Positions 23,442 through 35,049 of a stretch of 64,000 nucleotides of DNA are shown one piece after another. The translations under genes were made by a program, and so were the position numbers. Source of the stretch: Mugil cephalus (Eukaryota; Chordata; Actinopteri; Mugiliformes; Mugilidae); NCBI RefSeq assembly GCF_022458985.1, contig NC_061783.1, positions 15,445,913 to 15,509,912 of the forward strand, given 5' to 3'. The notes under the pieces are model-generated. The model did not search any database, had not been told where the DNA came from, and was given only the letters and a program-made list of their open reading frames with translations. The first letter of the stretch is position 1. Each line of letters opens with the position of its first letter.

Positions 23442-26400
23442 TTAAGCTGTGGCGGCGAACTTCCACAGCGCCTCTCGTTCAAACTCCTCCATGGCCTCCT
23501 CCAGGGAGTCATCGTCCTCCTGCCCGTTGCCCTCCACAACGTCCACCATGTCCTCCAGGATGTCCGCCACGTCCTCGGCGAAGTCGCTGAAGCGCACCCG
23601 GTCGTGGATGAACACGCCGCCCTCGAAGAAGTCTTCGGTCAGCTTCCTGATCTTGTCCTTGCTCTCGGACGAGGAGCCTTCGAGCTTGCTCAGGTAGCCC
23701 TCCAGCAGCTCCTCGAACTCGGACAGCTCCACCGGGTAGAGCCCCTCCTTGGCGGCGCAGTCCTCCACAGAGGTGCAGCCGAGCTGGGGGCGCACGTTGC
23801 GTTGGAGCTTCTGCTCCTGGTCTCTCCAGAAGTCGTTGTGGTGGTGCTGGTGAGCCTGTCGGTGCTGGTGGTGGTGGTGGTGATGTTGGTGCTGATGATG
23901 AGGCCCGTGGGAGTTTTTACCCGGCGGGCTGTGCCACGGTTTCTCCTTCCTCCTCTCCTCCCTGTCCACTCTGCGCTCGCCCTTCTTCCTCTCCCACTCA
24001 TCCTGGTGTTTCCTCCAGGCTTCTTTGTGGGAGTTTTGTTTCTGAGACTTCCACTCCTTCTCCTTCTTCTCCTCCTTGCCGTGCTTCCATTCTTTCTCTC
24101 CTCGCCACTCCTTCTTCTCCTCTTTCTTGTGGTGGTCCCGCTGGTTGTTTTTGCCTTTGTTCCCCTTCCACTTGGAGTCCTGCGGCTCCTTCTTCTTCCC
24201 CCACCTCTCGACCTGCTCTGAGAGTTTCTTCTGGATCTCCTCCAAGTTGTCCCTGACTTGTTTTCTGTCTCCTCCATCTTTTTTCATCCCCTCCAGCCTT
24301 TTCTTGCTCTCCTCCAAAAGAACCTTCTGCCGGTGGAGTTCTTCTTTCAGCTTCGCTCCCTCGTTTGCGTCCTTCCTCCTCTCTGGTCCAGCCGCTTTCC
24401 GGTTACTCTGGTCATCTTTGGTATCAGGCTGGGAGGATGAACTAGAAGGAGCCGGGAGTACTCCCTGATCAGCTGTGGAAGTTTTAAACATGTCAAAGTT
24501 CAGATAAAGACTCTCGAGGAATTTATTTTTAATCACCTCAGATTTAATTCAATATGATCATACCTTGGAGCTGACTGAGTTCGGTCACCCTGGACCTCAG
24601 ACTCTGCAGCTCTTGCTTCAGCTCAGGTAGAGATGACAGCTCCTCTTTCAACTTTGCGTTTTCTCTTTCCAAATCTGCTTTACCCTTTTCATCGCCACTT
24701 GCTGCCGCTGCCTCCAGTGTGGCGTCAAGTTCTTCTTTCTGAGACTTTAGACACAGTTCGCAACGAAGGAAACGTCAAAAAGGAGACAAAAATCAAACAT
24801 ATGGATTTAAAATGTGCTGACCAGGAAACTGAATAAGAAGAAGTGAATAATTAGCGTCGCTGCGACTCGGTACTGACCCGTAGCTGGGCTTCTAGCTGAG
24901 TGATTTGCTGGTTTTCCTGCGTCAGTTTATCCAATAGCTCTTTCATATCCTGTGGATCACCGCTAAGCCAGTCCTGGATTGAAAATCATTGGTGCACAAA
25001 TAAGACACATATTTTCTAAAAATGTCATGTCCTATTAGGTTAAGCGTTTGCCTTTAAAGTTTTAAGACACGTCATGCTTTGTTTAAACAGCACTGTACTC
25101 ATACAGGATACTGGGAATGTGCAAGAGACAGCGGAAACAGACCTGGCTTTGTTCTCCATCACTCAGCTCAGAGGCGTCAAAGTCACCTGTCAGACGAGAA
25201 AACAACACCTTCACACATACACACTCGGAAGCTTTTATTGACATCCGGCCGCCAAGTCGTCTGACAGCATCGGAGGTGTTGTGGATGCACACTGCACACT
25301 ATTTCTATTACATTTTAGCCAACCAAACACAGTGCTTGCGGTCCATCCACTGAGTCATTCCAAACAGCGATGAACTGTGTTAATAAACAATTCAGAAAAC
25401 ACGTTATTTAGCTTTTTTTTTCTGCTGTCGCTTGCGCAGCCTGTCGGGTCAGATGAGAGCTTAAGACAAGCGATTGAGCGTTAGCCAGTGAGCGCAAAAG
25501 CTTACACTGCTGGCTTATCTTTAGTGCTGGACCTACCATTATCCAGGTCAGAGAGGAAACCTGTTGACATAGTGCAGCTTAGTCAACAAGATCTATAAAC
25601 AGACACCTAGGTTTTGCTGACAACTGCAAATAAAAGGTGCTTATGTAACTGGGAAATACTGCCATTGTCAAATAAGTGTAATGATGCAGCCTCCAATTCA
25701 ACAGGTGCAAAAGATGATTCTAATGTGTTACCGCAGTAACAGTTATTTAACTGGAAACGGTGAGAACATAGTAAAGTGGTACCTAAAAAGCCGAAGTGAG
25801 CTAGCAGGCCTAGTTTGGCATGAGAGGAGCTCACCTGAGAGAAACAGGGAACCTAAGAAGAGCAGGACCAGAGCCGCCACGATGCATTTGTTCATGGACA
25901 ACCACGGCTTTTCCTCCTGCCTTTCCGCCATTTTAAATTCCACTTCCTCTTCCTCATCTTCCTCGTCCGATGTCCTCGGTCTTGGTCCTTCGAAGTAGGG
26001 CACGTTCCTCCTCCTCAGCCCATCGTCAAAGCCGCTCGTGTCGCCCACATCGAAACCGCCTGGTGGCTCCGACAGAGGTAATTCTGAACATGGAAACAAG
26101 TGAAGACGACACGGCAGAGTCATTGTGTGTCTTTTGTGATAGACGACGCCATAAACCTAAACCACATGTGTTCACGTCCCTACAACAAATCAACTCGGCA
26201 TTTTTGGCGACGTGAGCGACAGAACGAGCGCCCTTTCCAAGATCATAATTACAGAATCTGCTGTGACGCCCTCGAACAACACGCCCGAATCTAAGTGAAT
26301 GCACCAGTTTATAAACAGCACATGAAACAAATTCTGAGCTGGCTGCGGAAATGGATGACATTTTTCCTACTAAATTACAACAGCAGTAATTTCATGCATG

Positions 26401-29400
26401 GGGGTTTCTTCATTTTCTCAGCGGGGTGTGGGCCTCCCTGTCAACCTGATGAATCCCTCTCCAGCTGACACAGATAACAAACATGTTAACACATTCTTCC
26501 GCAATAGGACTCTCATTTTCGATCGTCTTGTGCTAATTGCAAGAGTCGTAAAACACTCAAGGCTGCACTACCGACTGGGAAAAGCTGTTAACTGCCCCAG
26601 ACCTCAGACCCCCAAAGGGGTCACAAAAGCCTCGTGTTTATTGTGTGGCAGTTCATGGTAATATGATCAACTGAAACTTAGTTTGGAAATGCACACTACT
26701 AAAGCACAATAAACCGCCACGTTAGGAGCTCTGAACTGGGTCATGTCTCATAGACTAATGTTGAGGCTCAAAGTACCAAAACCTAGTTTCCTAGAAATCA
26801 ATGTTTCCTTATATCAGCTAATAACATACATACATGATGCACAGTTTTACTTTAACTTGTGTTTAAGATCTCCACACCTCAAATGCGAGGCTGTTTACTA
26901 TTCTGGCTGGGACGAGCCGTATCGAGGGAGGAATCTTGGTTCAGAGTCCTGTAACTTTTTGCCTTGGGGGCCCCAGAGCAGGTTATTCTAGCCATGACTT
27001 CACTTCTGAGAAGACTCCCTATTTTGTGTTTTTCCTCGAGTCACTGACATACAGTATAACAATCCTATCTTGCGTTTCTTGCAGTTACACTTTAACTTAT
27101 TATGGCTTTTGTGCCAGCTCACTGCAAAGCGTAATCCTAACCCGTCCAGCGCTGTGGTCCCCAGGCTGCTTGTTCCATCGGGACCAAAACCGCACGCCAC
27201 AGGAACAGACCGAACTTGTCAGTAACCCCCTCACGCACACATGAACTCCCGTTTTAAGTCTCTGTCTTGCATTAATTGTCTTTAAAGTGTATCCTCTGTT
27301 TATATTTTTCTGTATATATTTGCTTAATTCTCAGGACGTCTGCACTGTCTGTGCTTACTGTACCAACCACTACAACAAATTCCTCCTATGTGTGAAAATA
27401 TGCATCATTAAAGGTGATTTAGATCAAAATATCTCAACCTCTAGAGCTCAAATGGTCAGAATAGTGATAATGGCTGTTTCCACCTTCAGCTACATGAAGG
27501 CAGACATTTTAAGCCTTGTTAAATAGACACATAAACACGCGTTTTAGGGATCACCTATTAGTGCACGGTGCAAATGATCATTCATTTAAAGGATTTTTGA
27601 AGATGTGATGAGTTGAAAACATCAGTGTAGAAAAAAAATAATTAAGAAACATATAAGAAACACTATTGTATTTGTGAATAGTGATTTAAACCTTGAAATG
27701 ATTTCCTACAGAATAAATACATACCTTCTTCTTCCTCCTCTCCTTCACCTTCCACCAGTGTCTCAGACGGCTTAGTTGCCTCCTCCTCCTCCTCTTCCTC
27801 CTCCTCCTCCTCCTCCGCCTCCACTGAACCAACAGTCTCTGGCGCAGGACTTTGGTCATTGAGATGTTCTGCCACCAAGCTCTCGGGGACCTGGCTTAGT
27901 GGCTCAGTGTTCTCTGGAATAAAACTTGTATCAGCCTCAACATGAGAGGGAAGCTCAGTGGCTGTAAGGGTCTCTGTGGGGATGTCAACCTCGGGTTCAG
28001 CGCTGAAAGCACGGCTCTCCCCAGCAGGACTCGGGCCAACTTCAGCAGCCGTGTCTAGCACGTGTTCTACAGAGGCAGGGATCTCAGTCACTGGAGGAGC
28101 TGAGCAGGACTCCTCAGCTTGAATGTCCAGCTGGGCCCCCAAATCCATGTTGGTGACAAACGGCATGGCACCCAGGTGCTCGTTGTCGCTGGGGGAGCTG
28201 GTCACGATATCGTGGATGATTGGAGGTTGACTCTCGAGGTCGAGGTCAAGAGGGTCGAGGGGGTTAGGTGGAGGAGGGCTCATCCTGGCTGGGCTAGACG
28301 GGATGGGACCCTCGCTTGACTCTGGGGAGGTTTCTTGACACACCTGGTGAGAAAGTCAGTAAGAAAAACGTTATTTGTGAAGAATTCAGTGTGGACTCAG
28401 TGTGATACATGATTTAATATTTATGTCATCCACATTTCTTCAATCCATTAGTGATTGCTGCCCTGAAATATTTCTCAATTTATGTTGAGCAAAAGCTACA
28501 CCTCCCTATACAGTTCATAAATATCTGTGAAACATAATGATTGCAGAAATGAGGGCTTCAATAAATGTGGGTATATAACGTTAATATTACAGATCGTGAC
28601 TGTTAACTGTGAAACCATAATCAATAAGTCATTGTTGTTATTAAAAATGTTTAATGGTCTTACTTGCCTTGTCTGGATTTCTGCATGCAGCAGTTAACTG
28701 TGTACAAACCTGATGGCCTTCCTCAGACAGAACAGTTTCTACAGGAATGTCGCCCGGTTTGAACTCGGCAGCGGCTCCTGAAATAACATTTGCACACAGC
28801 TAAATAACGGAGCCTTGCAAATACTTTTTATAAGCAGCACATTATGCTACGGGTGTTGACTTTTCAATACCTGCCAGCTCCTCGGAGAGACTGGGGACGT
28901 CGCCCAGGCTCTCTGTCCCGTCATCCACGGGTCCGACATTCTCAATGGCGGCTTCCTGCGGAGTAAGAAGATCCAGTTAGATCGGGATTCCTTTAACATT
29001 AACACCTGTAGAGCTCTCGCTGGTAACCTTGACATTCACAGTACATCGAATGCAGGCATGCATGTTCTCTCATGCACTCAGATGCCTGAGCTGGGGAATA
29101 TACACTCACTTACGGTTCATTAGGTACACTAGTGAAAACAAATGCGCTGTAATGTAACAGCCCTGCAATAAATCCCTCACCACTACTATTATAATGTAAA
29201 GAATGTGTAAGAAAGATACTAATTCAACTTAATGATCATTTTGGAGCATGCAATTTATGGTGTTGATAATCTGGATTAAAGTATATCCATATCTACAGCT
29301 AACTATATCACTTGTGTAATTGAATTGAGCACCCACAACACAACTACATCCTCCAAAATGATCACCATCTTTCTTAAACTTAACATAAACTCAGACTGGA

Positions 29401-29970
29401 GGTTAAGATTGGATGCAGATTTGTTGTATTAGAATACATACGTTTTCACTAGTGTACCTAATGAACTGGGAAGTGAGCATATACACTAATTTAAAAACCA
29501 GTGGGTGTGTTTTCAAATTATTAACATATCAACAAAATAACCGAGAACCTGATTTGGAACATTTTAAAATTCAGCCCATACAGAGATGCATATATGAATT
29601 GCTTGGCAGAAAAATAAAGACGTGCTTTTCACTGGAACTGGACACATTACTGACTGCTGAGTCCCAGTTTGGAGCTCTGCAAACCTTCACCGCGATTACA
29701 CCATTTGAAGGGGATCAGGGTTGCAAGTTCAGGCATATTTTGCATGAACTTGTGCTCGTGAAGGCGGGATAATAATAACATGCTCCGAATGACGCCCGGA
29801 TCTCCAAGCAGAGTTTCCTCAGCTGCTTCTTCTCCCGCTTACCTCGGGGGAGAGGAGGGTCCAGCTGTTGGTTGAGGAGCCGGTGCTGCCCGTGCTGTTG
29901 CTGTGGTCAGACATCGCCCTCGTCAGGCTCGATTTGGCACCGCACGGGACCGATTCAGCTTTGCGATATC
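23442..29970 (-). CDS. pbxip1: PBX homeobox-interacting protein 1 (about 812 aa, nine coding exons)
   Basis: Membrane-anchored coiled-coil scaffold; mammalian PBXIP1 binds PBX, oestrogen receptor and microtubules. Coding exons (- strand): 29914-29843 (MSDHSNST...SWTLLSPE; exon continues 5' to 29970), 28955-28871, 28777-28710, 28343-27725, 26083-25835, 25186-25143, 24973-24878, 24738-24564, 24472-23442 (stop TAA 23444-23442). All phases agree and sum to 813 codons. Features in order: the SWTLLSPE opening shared with CCPG1; an acidic region with an 11-Glu run; a single membrane segment, ALVLLFLGSLFLS, in exon 5; coiled coils in exons 7-8 (ELLDKLTQENQQI); a Lys/Glu/Trp-rich stretch with a His-rich cluster; and a conserved end with GCTSVEDCAAKEGL, FFEGGVFIHDRVRFSDF and EDVADILEDMVD, matching human PBXIP1 GCSGVDECARQEGL and IFRHDRLRFRDF. 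Teleosts often keep two copies; which one this is cannot be told here. Confidence 0.92.
29097..29483. mobile_element. Foldback MITE in pbxip1 intron
   Basis: Bases 29115-29139 and 29442-29466 are a perfect 25-bp inverted repeat beginning gttcattaggtacactagtg. Pairing continues imperfectly outward (atatacactcactta against gtatatgctcacttc) and inward (aatgatcattttggag near 29230 against ctccaaaatgatcac near 29352). The element is about 390 bp and can fold as one long hairpin. There is no coding capacity. It lies between coding exons 1 and 2. Confidence 0.8.
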
Positions 29971-30499
29971 CTGCATATGACGACAGAAACAACGTGTCTT
30001 CAATGAACGTGCCTAATGCAAGCCCTGCAAGGCTCGTAGGAGATTATCTAGGTGGAATAATCTGACTGCAACTCGGTTACTGGTTTTGCTGCACATCAAA
30101 ATAACGCACATCATGGCAAACGTATTAAATGCAGTGTTTAGATTGTCGTTATGTAAACTAAAGGGGAAATAATTACGCAATAACCGTGCAGTTTAATACC
30201 TCATACAGCACAAACACTGGTGAACTGACTAGAGTGCTGCTGATTCAAGTTATGTAACGGTATGGTGGAATCCATAATACACTGCTGCGCAGCTAAACAA
30301 AGGGTCCGGTGAGGTAAAACAAAACAAAACGGAAATCTCCACATTGCATGAATCACTGCTGCTATTTCCAGCCGACCTTTCATTCAGATCCATCCACACA
30401 GTAAATCTGTGGGGCAGTAAAATGACCAAAAATGGTCAAACCCACAGGCACGAGAAAGCTCATTGATCCAGAAACGAGCCAACAAAGGCTAATACTCAC

Positions 30500-30950
30500 C
30501 TGTCTGCAACACTATGCGCGCCGAGCTTCACTTTTGCACACCTAAGAGGCCAATTTCGGGGGCTACTGCTCTTGTAGCAACCAAATTGAAGGCTCAGTCA
30601 TGATGGTAAACAAAGGATGGTAGGCTGAATATTCCCACTCCCACTCTTCCGCGTTTTCACTCAGGCCCAGCTGTTAGCAAGCGCTCCGCACACACGCTCG
30701 GCTGTATCAAATTAAAACCAAAAGAAGGCGTTTTATTTACCCAACTTGCTTAAACTTCAGTCGCTGGCTGTTTTCTCCCTTCTACTCGTTTTGTTTTATA
30801 AAAATGAACAACGCTCCTCTCTTCCCGTGAACTTGGGAACTTTGGGAATTCCAAGCTGCGTCACGTCGACCAAGGCGGCTCTCGGCCAATGGGATTTCAG
30901 CGAAGGCCACGCAGAGCCCGCCCCTAAACCACGCTCCGGCCAATCAGATA
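30500..30950 (-). promoter_or_regulatory. Proposed non-coding exon 1 and promoter of pbxip1
   Basis: On the - strand a consensus donor, gtgagt (30499-30494), ends a candidate first exon starting above 30500. The ATG exon has an acceptor (catatgcag) at 29971. Further upstream are two CCAAT motifs (30896-30900 and 30940-30944, + strand) and a GC box, ccgcccc (30918-30924), in GC-rich sequence without a TATA box. The start site is not fixed. Confidence 0.45.
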
Positions 30951-32340
30951 AAAGTGTCGTGTCAGGAAAGCGACGTACGTCCCAGCGTGATTGATGCCCG
31001 CAGGTGAAAGTGGCAGGTGATGCTCCTTCTCCTTGGTTTATAATAATACAACTTCTTGTGTGAGCGCTGCCCTGGAAATACACGCGTTCACACATATATA
31101 TACAAGAGGGAGAGAGGACCAGGACCAGCCGCTCACTGACACGTCTGCAGAGCTATATTTGACTGGGGGACTTACCAGAGTGGACAACCCCTTTGCTCCA
31201 GTTGCTCCAATGTGGACATTGATTTCATCATCTGACTCTTGTTCCTCTATTATTAGTCTGTTATCTGTTTTGTCTGTATTAGGCATATTTACTTTTACAT
31301 CTCAGCAAATGACAACTCACACTAAACACTACAAACTATCGAAAGACATGTAGCTCCAGATATATTTGCATTACATAGGTTAAAATAAAAACAAACGCAT
31401 GCATTTCAGATTCCATTAACTATTCCTATGCATTATACATGTTATCTGTTATTACTGATGCCATAAGGTGGACAAAGCACTTGCTGGATGGGAAGTAACG
31501 TTGAAGTTTTTACATTATCGTCATCTTTAAGCTACAATAATATGTTATAATTTATCAAATGATTGTATGAATATTTTGGTTATTCTTAATCTGCGAAGTA
31601 ACAAATCGCAAATAAATGTCGAGCTGTAAAACTATGATTGAAGGGAGCGGAAATGTAAAATGTCATAAAATTATAATTATTCAAGTAAATTGCTTTAGCC
31701 CTTGATCTGACTTGTTTTCAACATGGAAATCTCTTTCTCCCTGTCCATTGTTTCTTACAACAATGCCTTCTATGAACATTTCTTTATTTTATGAGCTAAG
31801 CATGATTTGTTCTCTCATTTGAAAAACATATTGTAAGCTGGTCTATCGCTGCCAAAGATGTTTTTTGGACTTCATGCCATTATTTCGCATGTCACAGACT
31901 CTGGACTCTGCTTGGTTATTTTGAGCCGTGGCTATTTTAACTGCTTAGTAAAGGGATACTTTGTTGTTTACGCAAACACTGATAATGGGAAAGGATGCAT
32001 GTGGTTTTATCTTGAAGAACGCTCTGGCAATCCTCTCTTAGGTAGCCTAAGCTTTTCAATGGACACTTGTTTATATGGATAAATTGCACCAATGCAATAT
32101 TTTTAATATTTTTAATTTAATAATTATTTTTTCAGATGAAACACCGACAGATACGATGAGGTACACTTTGCTCTGCACATGATGATGTTTTAATAGAACA
32201 CTATAATGGTAACGGAAATAATAAAACACTTTCTAAAGTTGTCTAAAACTACAATGAAGAGGTCATCCGTTAGCTGATCTTAAGACAAATTGTGACGTAT
32301 ATATTTTTTTAACCTTTTTATGCCAAATGTTGCCAATATC
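30951..32340. other. Intergenic between pbxip1 and cks1b (divergent genes)
   Basis: About 1.4 kb of AT-rich spacer. No exon recognised. Confidence 0.45.
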
Positions 32341-32409
32341 TACAGTGATTCAAACATGACACACTTATTTTGTAACAGCAACAAAGTATGTCATGTTTGA
32401 ATCACTGTA
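32341..32409. repeat. Perfect 21-bp inverted repeat (hairpin) upstream of cks1b
   Basis: The left arm is 32341-32361 (starts tacagtgattcaaacatga) and the right arm 32389-32409 (ends catgtttgaatcactgta). All 21 positions pair, with a 27-base spacer. The pairing stops sharply at the outer edge. It lies about 60 bases before the first CCAAT box of cks1b. Confidence 0.9.
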
Positions 32410-32464
32410 TTACATGATTCATAACATCCTCTACTGAGCCTACACGTTTCCTCTTCCATATTGC

Positions 32465-32710
32465 CCAATCAGGAAGGTCACACCATGAGTGACGTCTTTT
32501 TCCTGCGACGGACTGAATTGACCAATGGGAAGCGAGCTCTTCAGTTGGATTGGCCAATAGGACGCGACGAGCTCTATTTGAACGGTGTAAAGCGGGCTCA
32601 CTAACATTCGAGAGGGAAACAAAGAGAGGGTCAACATCTCGCTACTGTTGGAGGCGAACAAACGGAATAGTTGATTTTTTCACATCAGGATACATTGTCA
32701 GTTATATCAG
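32465..32710 (+). promoter_or_regulatory. CCAAT/CHR promoter and non-coding exon 1 of cks1b
   Basis: CCAAT boxes lie at 32465-32469, 32522-32526 and 32554-32558, the last overlapping an inverted ATTGG at 32549-32553. The second and third are 32 bases apart, a spacing typical of paired NF-Y sites. A CHR motif, TTTGAA, follows at 32577-32582. CCAAT plus CHR without a TATA box is the known layout of G2/M cell-cycle promoters controlled by NF-Y and DREAM/MuvB, which fits a CDK adaptor. Exon 1 would start soon after the CHR and end at 32710 with donor gtaatt. Confidence 0.65.
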
Positions 32711-32945
32711 GTAATTTTAAAACACGATTGAATGTGTTACACAACACTAGTGGCGGTGATTTTGGCGTTTACTGATTCGCAACTTGTCGGAAGTAACGCT
32801 TTTTTCTCGGCTAACTTGAACCACGTTAGCATAGCCGCCCTCGTTTAGCCACATCAACTAGAACTTACTGCCACGACAATATTGATCTAATCTTAACTCA
32901 TTTCTGACTTTGAATGTTCCCTAACGCTTTAAATTCTTCCACCAG

Positions 32946-34277
32946 GTTTTCGCCATGTCTCACAAACAGATCTACTACTCTGATAAATATGACGATGAGA
33001 AATACGAGTACAGGTGTGTATAGTTTTAAAGCTTATATGCCATGCTGTTTAACATCTTGTCAGCGATATACAAATAACTATTTTAACAAGCCTTAACATG
33101 ACACAGGAAATAACATAAGTTGTGTAACGCGATGCGTTGTAAATATTTTTTTACACGTGATGCATGTATTTTCTGATACAGTAATCTTTCCTTTTCCCAC
33201 AGGCATGTGATGCTACCCAAAGATATAGCAAAGCGTGTACCCAAGACCCATTTGATGTCCGAGACCGAGTGGAGGAATCTCGGGGTGCAGCAAAGCCAAG
33301 GATGGGTGCATTACATGATCCACCAGCCAGGTATCTTAAACTTTCTGATCTGGTCAGAATAATGTCTTCCCCGACTCGTATGGAAATTATGTTGGTAGTT
33401 AAAGATGCCAGGATGTCTTGAGCATAATTTAATTTGTGCTGTTCACTTTCTGGATCTATAACCAGATGTGTAGTCTTGTTGTTGTCATTTCAGGTTCTAG
33501 AGAAGTTTAGATTTGTTTTTCAGTTATGACTGATTGTCTTGATATACAGTATAACAGAGACCATAGTGGTTATAGGGCAGAGAGAGAGCTGACCTGTATT
33601 TGCAGATATTCAAGTATTGAGGTTTATCAGGTGTATGGTGCCATAACAAATGAGCAGTAGGCACTGGTAGAGATGTAGTTTGAATCTGGACAACAATGCT
33701 AATGTACCAACAGTGACAGAAGATGTACAACTGATGTATTGTGGTTAATTATATATTTTTTTGAGCATTCAGTTTTCAAAAGGTCAAGTTTTGTGTGTTT
33801 GAGCGTTCAGAGCCTCTACTGTGTATGTTTTTGTTCAATCAGGTCCAAAATATATGTACATCATATGGCATTATATTTACTAAACTGAGTTTATTTGGTT
33901 AATTTTAGGCATGTGACTGATCTGTCATCTGCAGTGTTAAGCTCAGGGAATGATGGAGCCTTCTTGAACGTTTCCCTTCCTTTTATGTTTGAGAATGGAA
34001 GAAAACAAGTCCATTAACAAAACCTGGCGGGGTAGATGTGCACCCTTTGAAGAGGTTCGACAGATTAGTAGACAAAAGCATATGGGCAACAGCTGCCAAA
34101 TCCAGTCACACCCTCCTTTGAAAAATGATGTAATAGAATCCACACGAGTCGCTTTTTTTCCCTCCTAGTTCAAAGCACCGCAATTGTTATGTATTTTAAC
34201 ATGTACTGTTCTTCCTTCACCTTGCAGAGCCGCACATCTTGCTGTTCCGGCGCCCTCTTCCCACCCCGAAATCATAA
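32946..34277 (+). CDS. cks1b: CDK regulatory subunit CKS1B (78 aa)
   Basis: Small adaptor that binds cyclin-dependent kinases and, with SKP2, helps target p27 for ubiquitination. Exons: 32946-33013 (acceptor ccaccag; ATG 32955-32957 in a good context, gccatgt; donor gtgtgt), 33203-33330 (acceptor cccacag; donor gtatct) and 34228-34277 (acceptor cttgcag; stop TAA 34275-34277). The joined protein begins [20 protein letters not shown] and includes [40 protein letters not shown] and [12 protein letters not shown], almost identical to human CKS1B through the phosphate-binding site and the HxPEPH beta-hinge (here HQPEPH). The last residues are TPKS instead of the mammalian lysine-rich KKPKK, and the protein is one residue shorter. 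An intron in the 5' UTR (32711-32945) is inferred. Confidence 0.95.
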
Positions 34278-35040
34278 GGGAGATTCTCTGGGTCCTCTGA
34301 CGATCAGTCCTACGAAAGTGCTACAGACCCAGCTCATCACGACAAGCATCGTGCTGTCAGGTTACCAAGCTCTTCTGTGGTAGGTGGCTTGTGATTTAGG
34401 CTGAATCGTGTTGGACCTGGAGAAGGACTATCACATTATGAACAGTGCTTGTGGAATGGAGTACGCGTTGAAGGAAGGAAAAAAACAAAACAAAAAAAAC
34501 ATGCATCACCCTTCACCCGGATAAAAGACTTCTGCATGTGTTAACAGCGACACACTGTCTGCCAGAAACATTCAAATCGGCTTAAACTGTCCTCTTGACT
34601 TTACCTATGTGTCAAACTGAACCTGCTTGGATATTCCAGCTTTTTAAGAATAGTTGCGATAAGACATGGGGAATGAAACGTGATCAAACATTTGAGTTAT
34701 TCTAACGGAGCGCATACTGGGTCAAGCTCTGACCAGAACACCGGCCACATAAGAGTAGTTGGATCTTATATTAATTTTGACTTAAACATCGATCTGCGAT
34801 TTTTAGTGACATGTTGCTGCTTGGTTTAAATGACACTGTAACTTGGCATTTAACAATATTTTGTCATGCGCTATAAAATCCATGCAAGTCGTATAGAAAT
34901 TAAGTTTGGATCCTGTTTTCCATAAGCGGGTTTTGGCCTACTTTTATACAACTCTTTTCGATGGTCGGATTGTCGGTGAGCTGCTCAGTATTTATGATAT
35001 GTGTTGCCCTTTCTGAAATAAATGTAAACTTTTTTAAATC
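34278..35040 (+). other. 3' UTR of cks1b with polyadenylation signal
   Basis: Non-coding sequence runs from the stop codon to AATAAA at 35017-35022. This is followed by gtgcgcacttgtgttctgg, a G/T-rich downstream element. Confidence 0.65.
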
Positions 35041-35049
35041 TTATTAGTG

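Noticed and set aside
23406-24221. + strand frame of 271 codons, Leu/Val-rich
   Set aside because: Antisense of the last pbxip1 exon, whose Lys/Glu/His-rich coding gives Leu/Val/Phe-rich antisense. The - strand matches PBXIP1 motifs.
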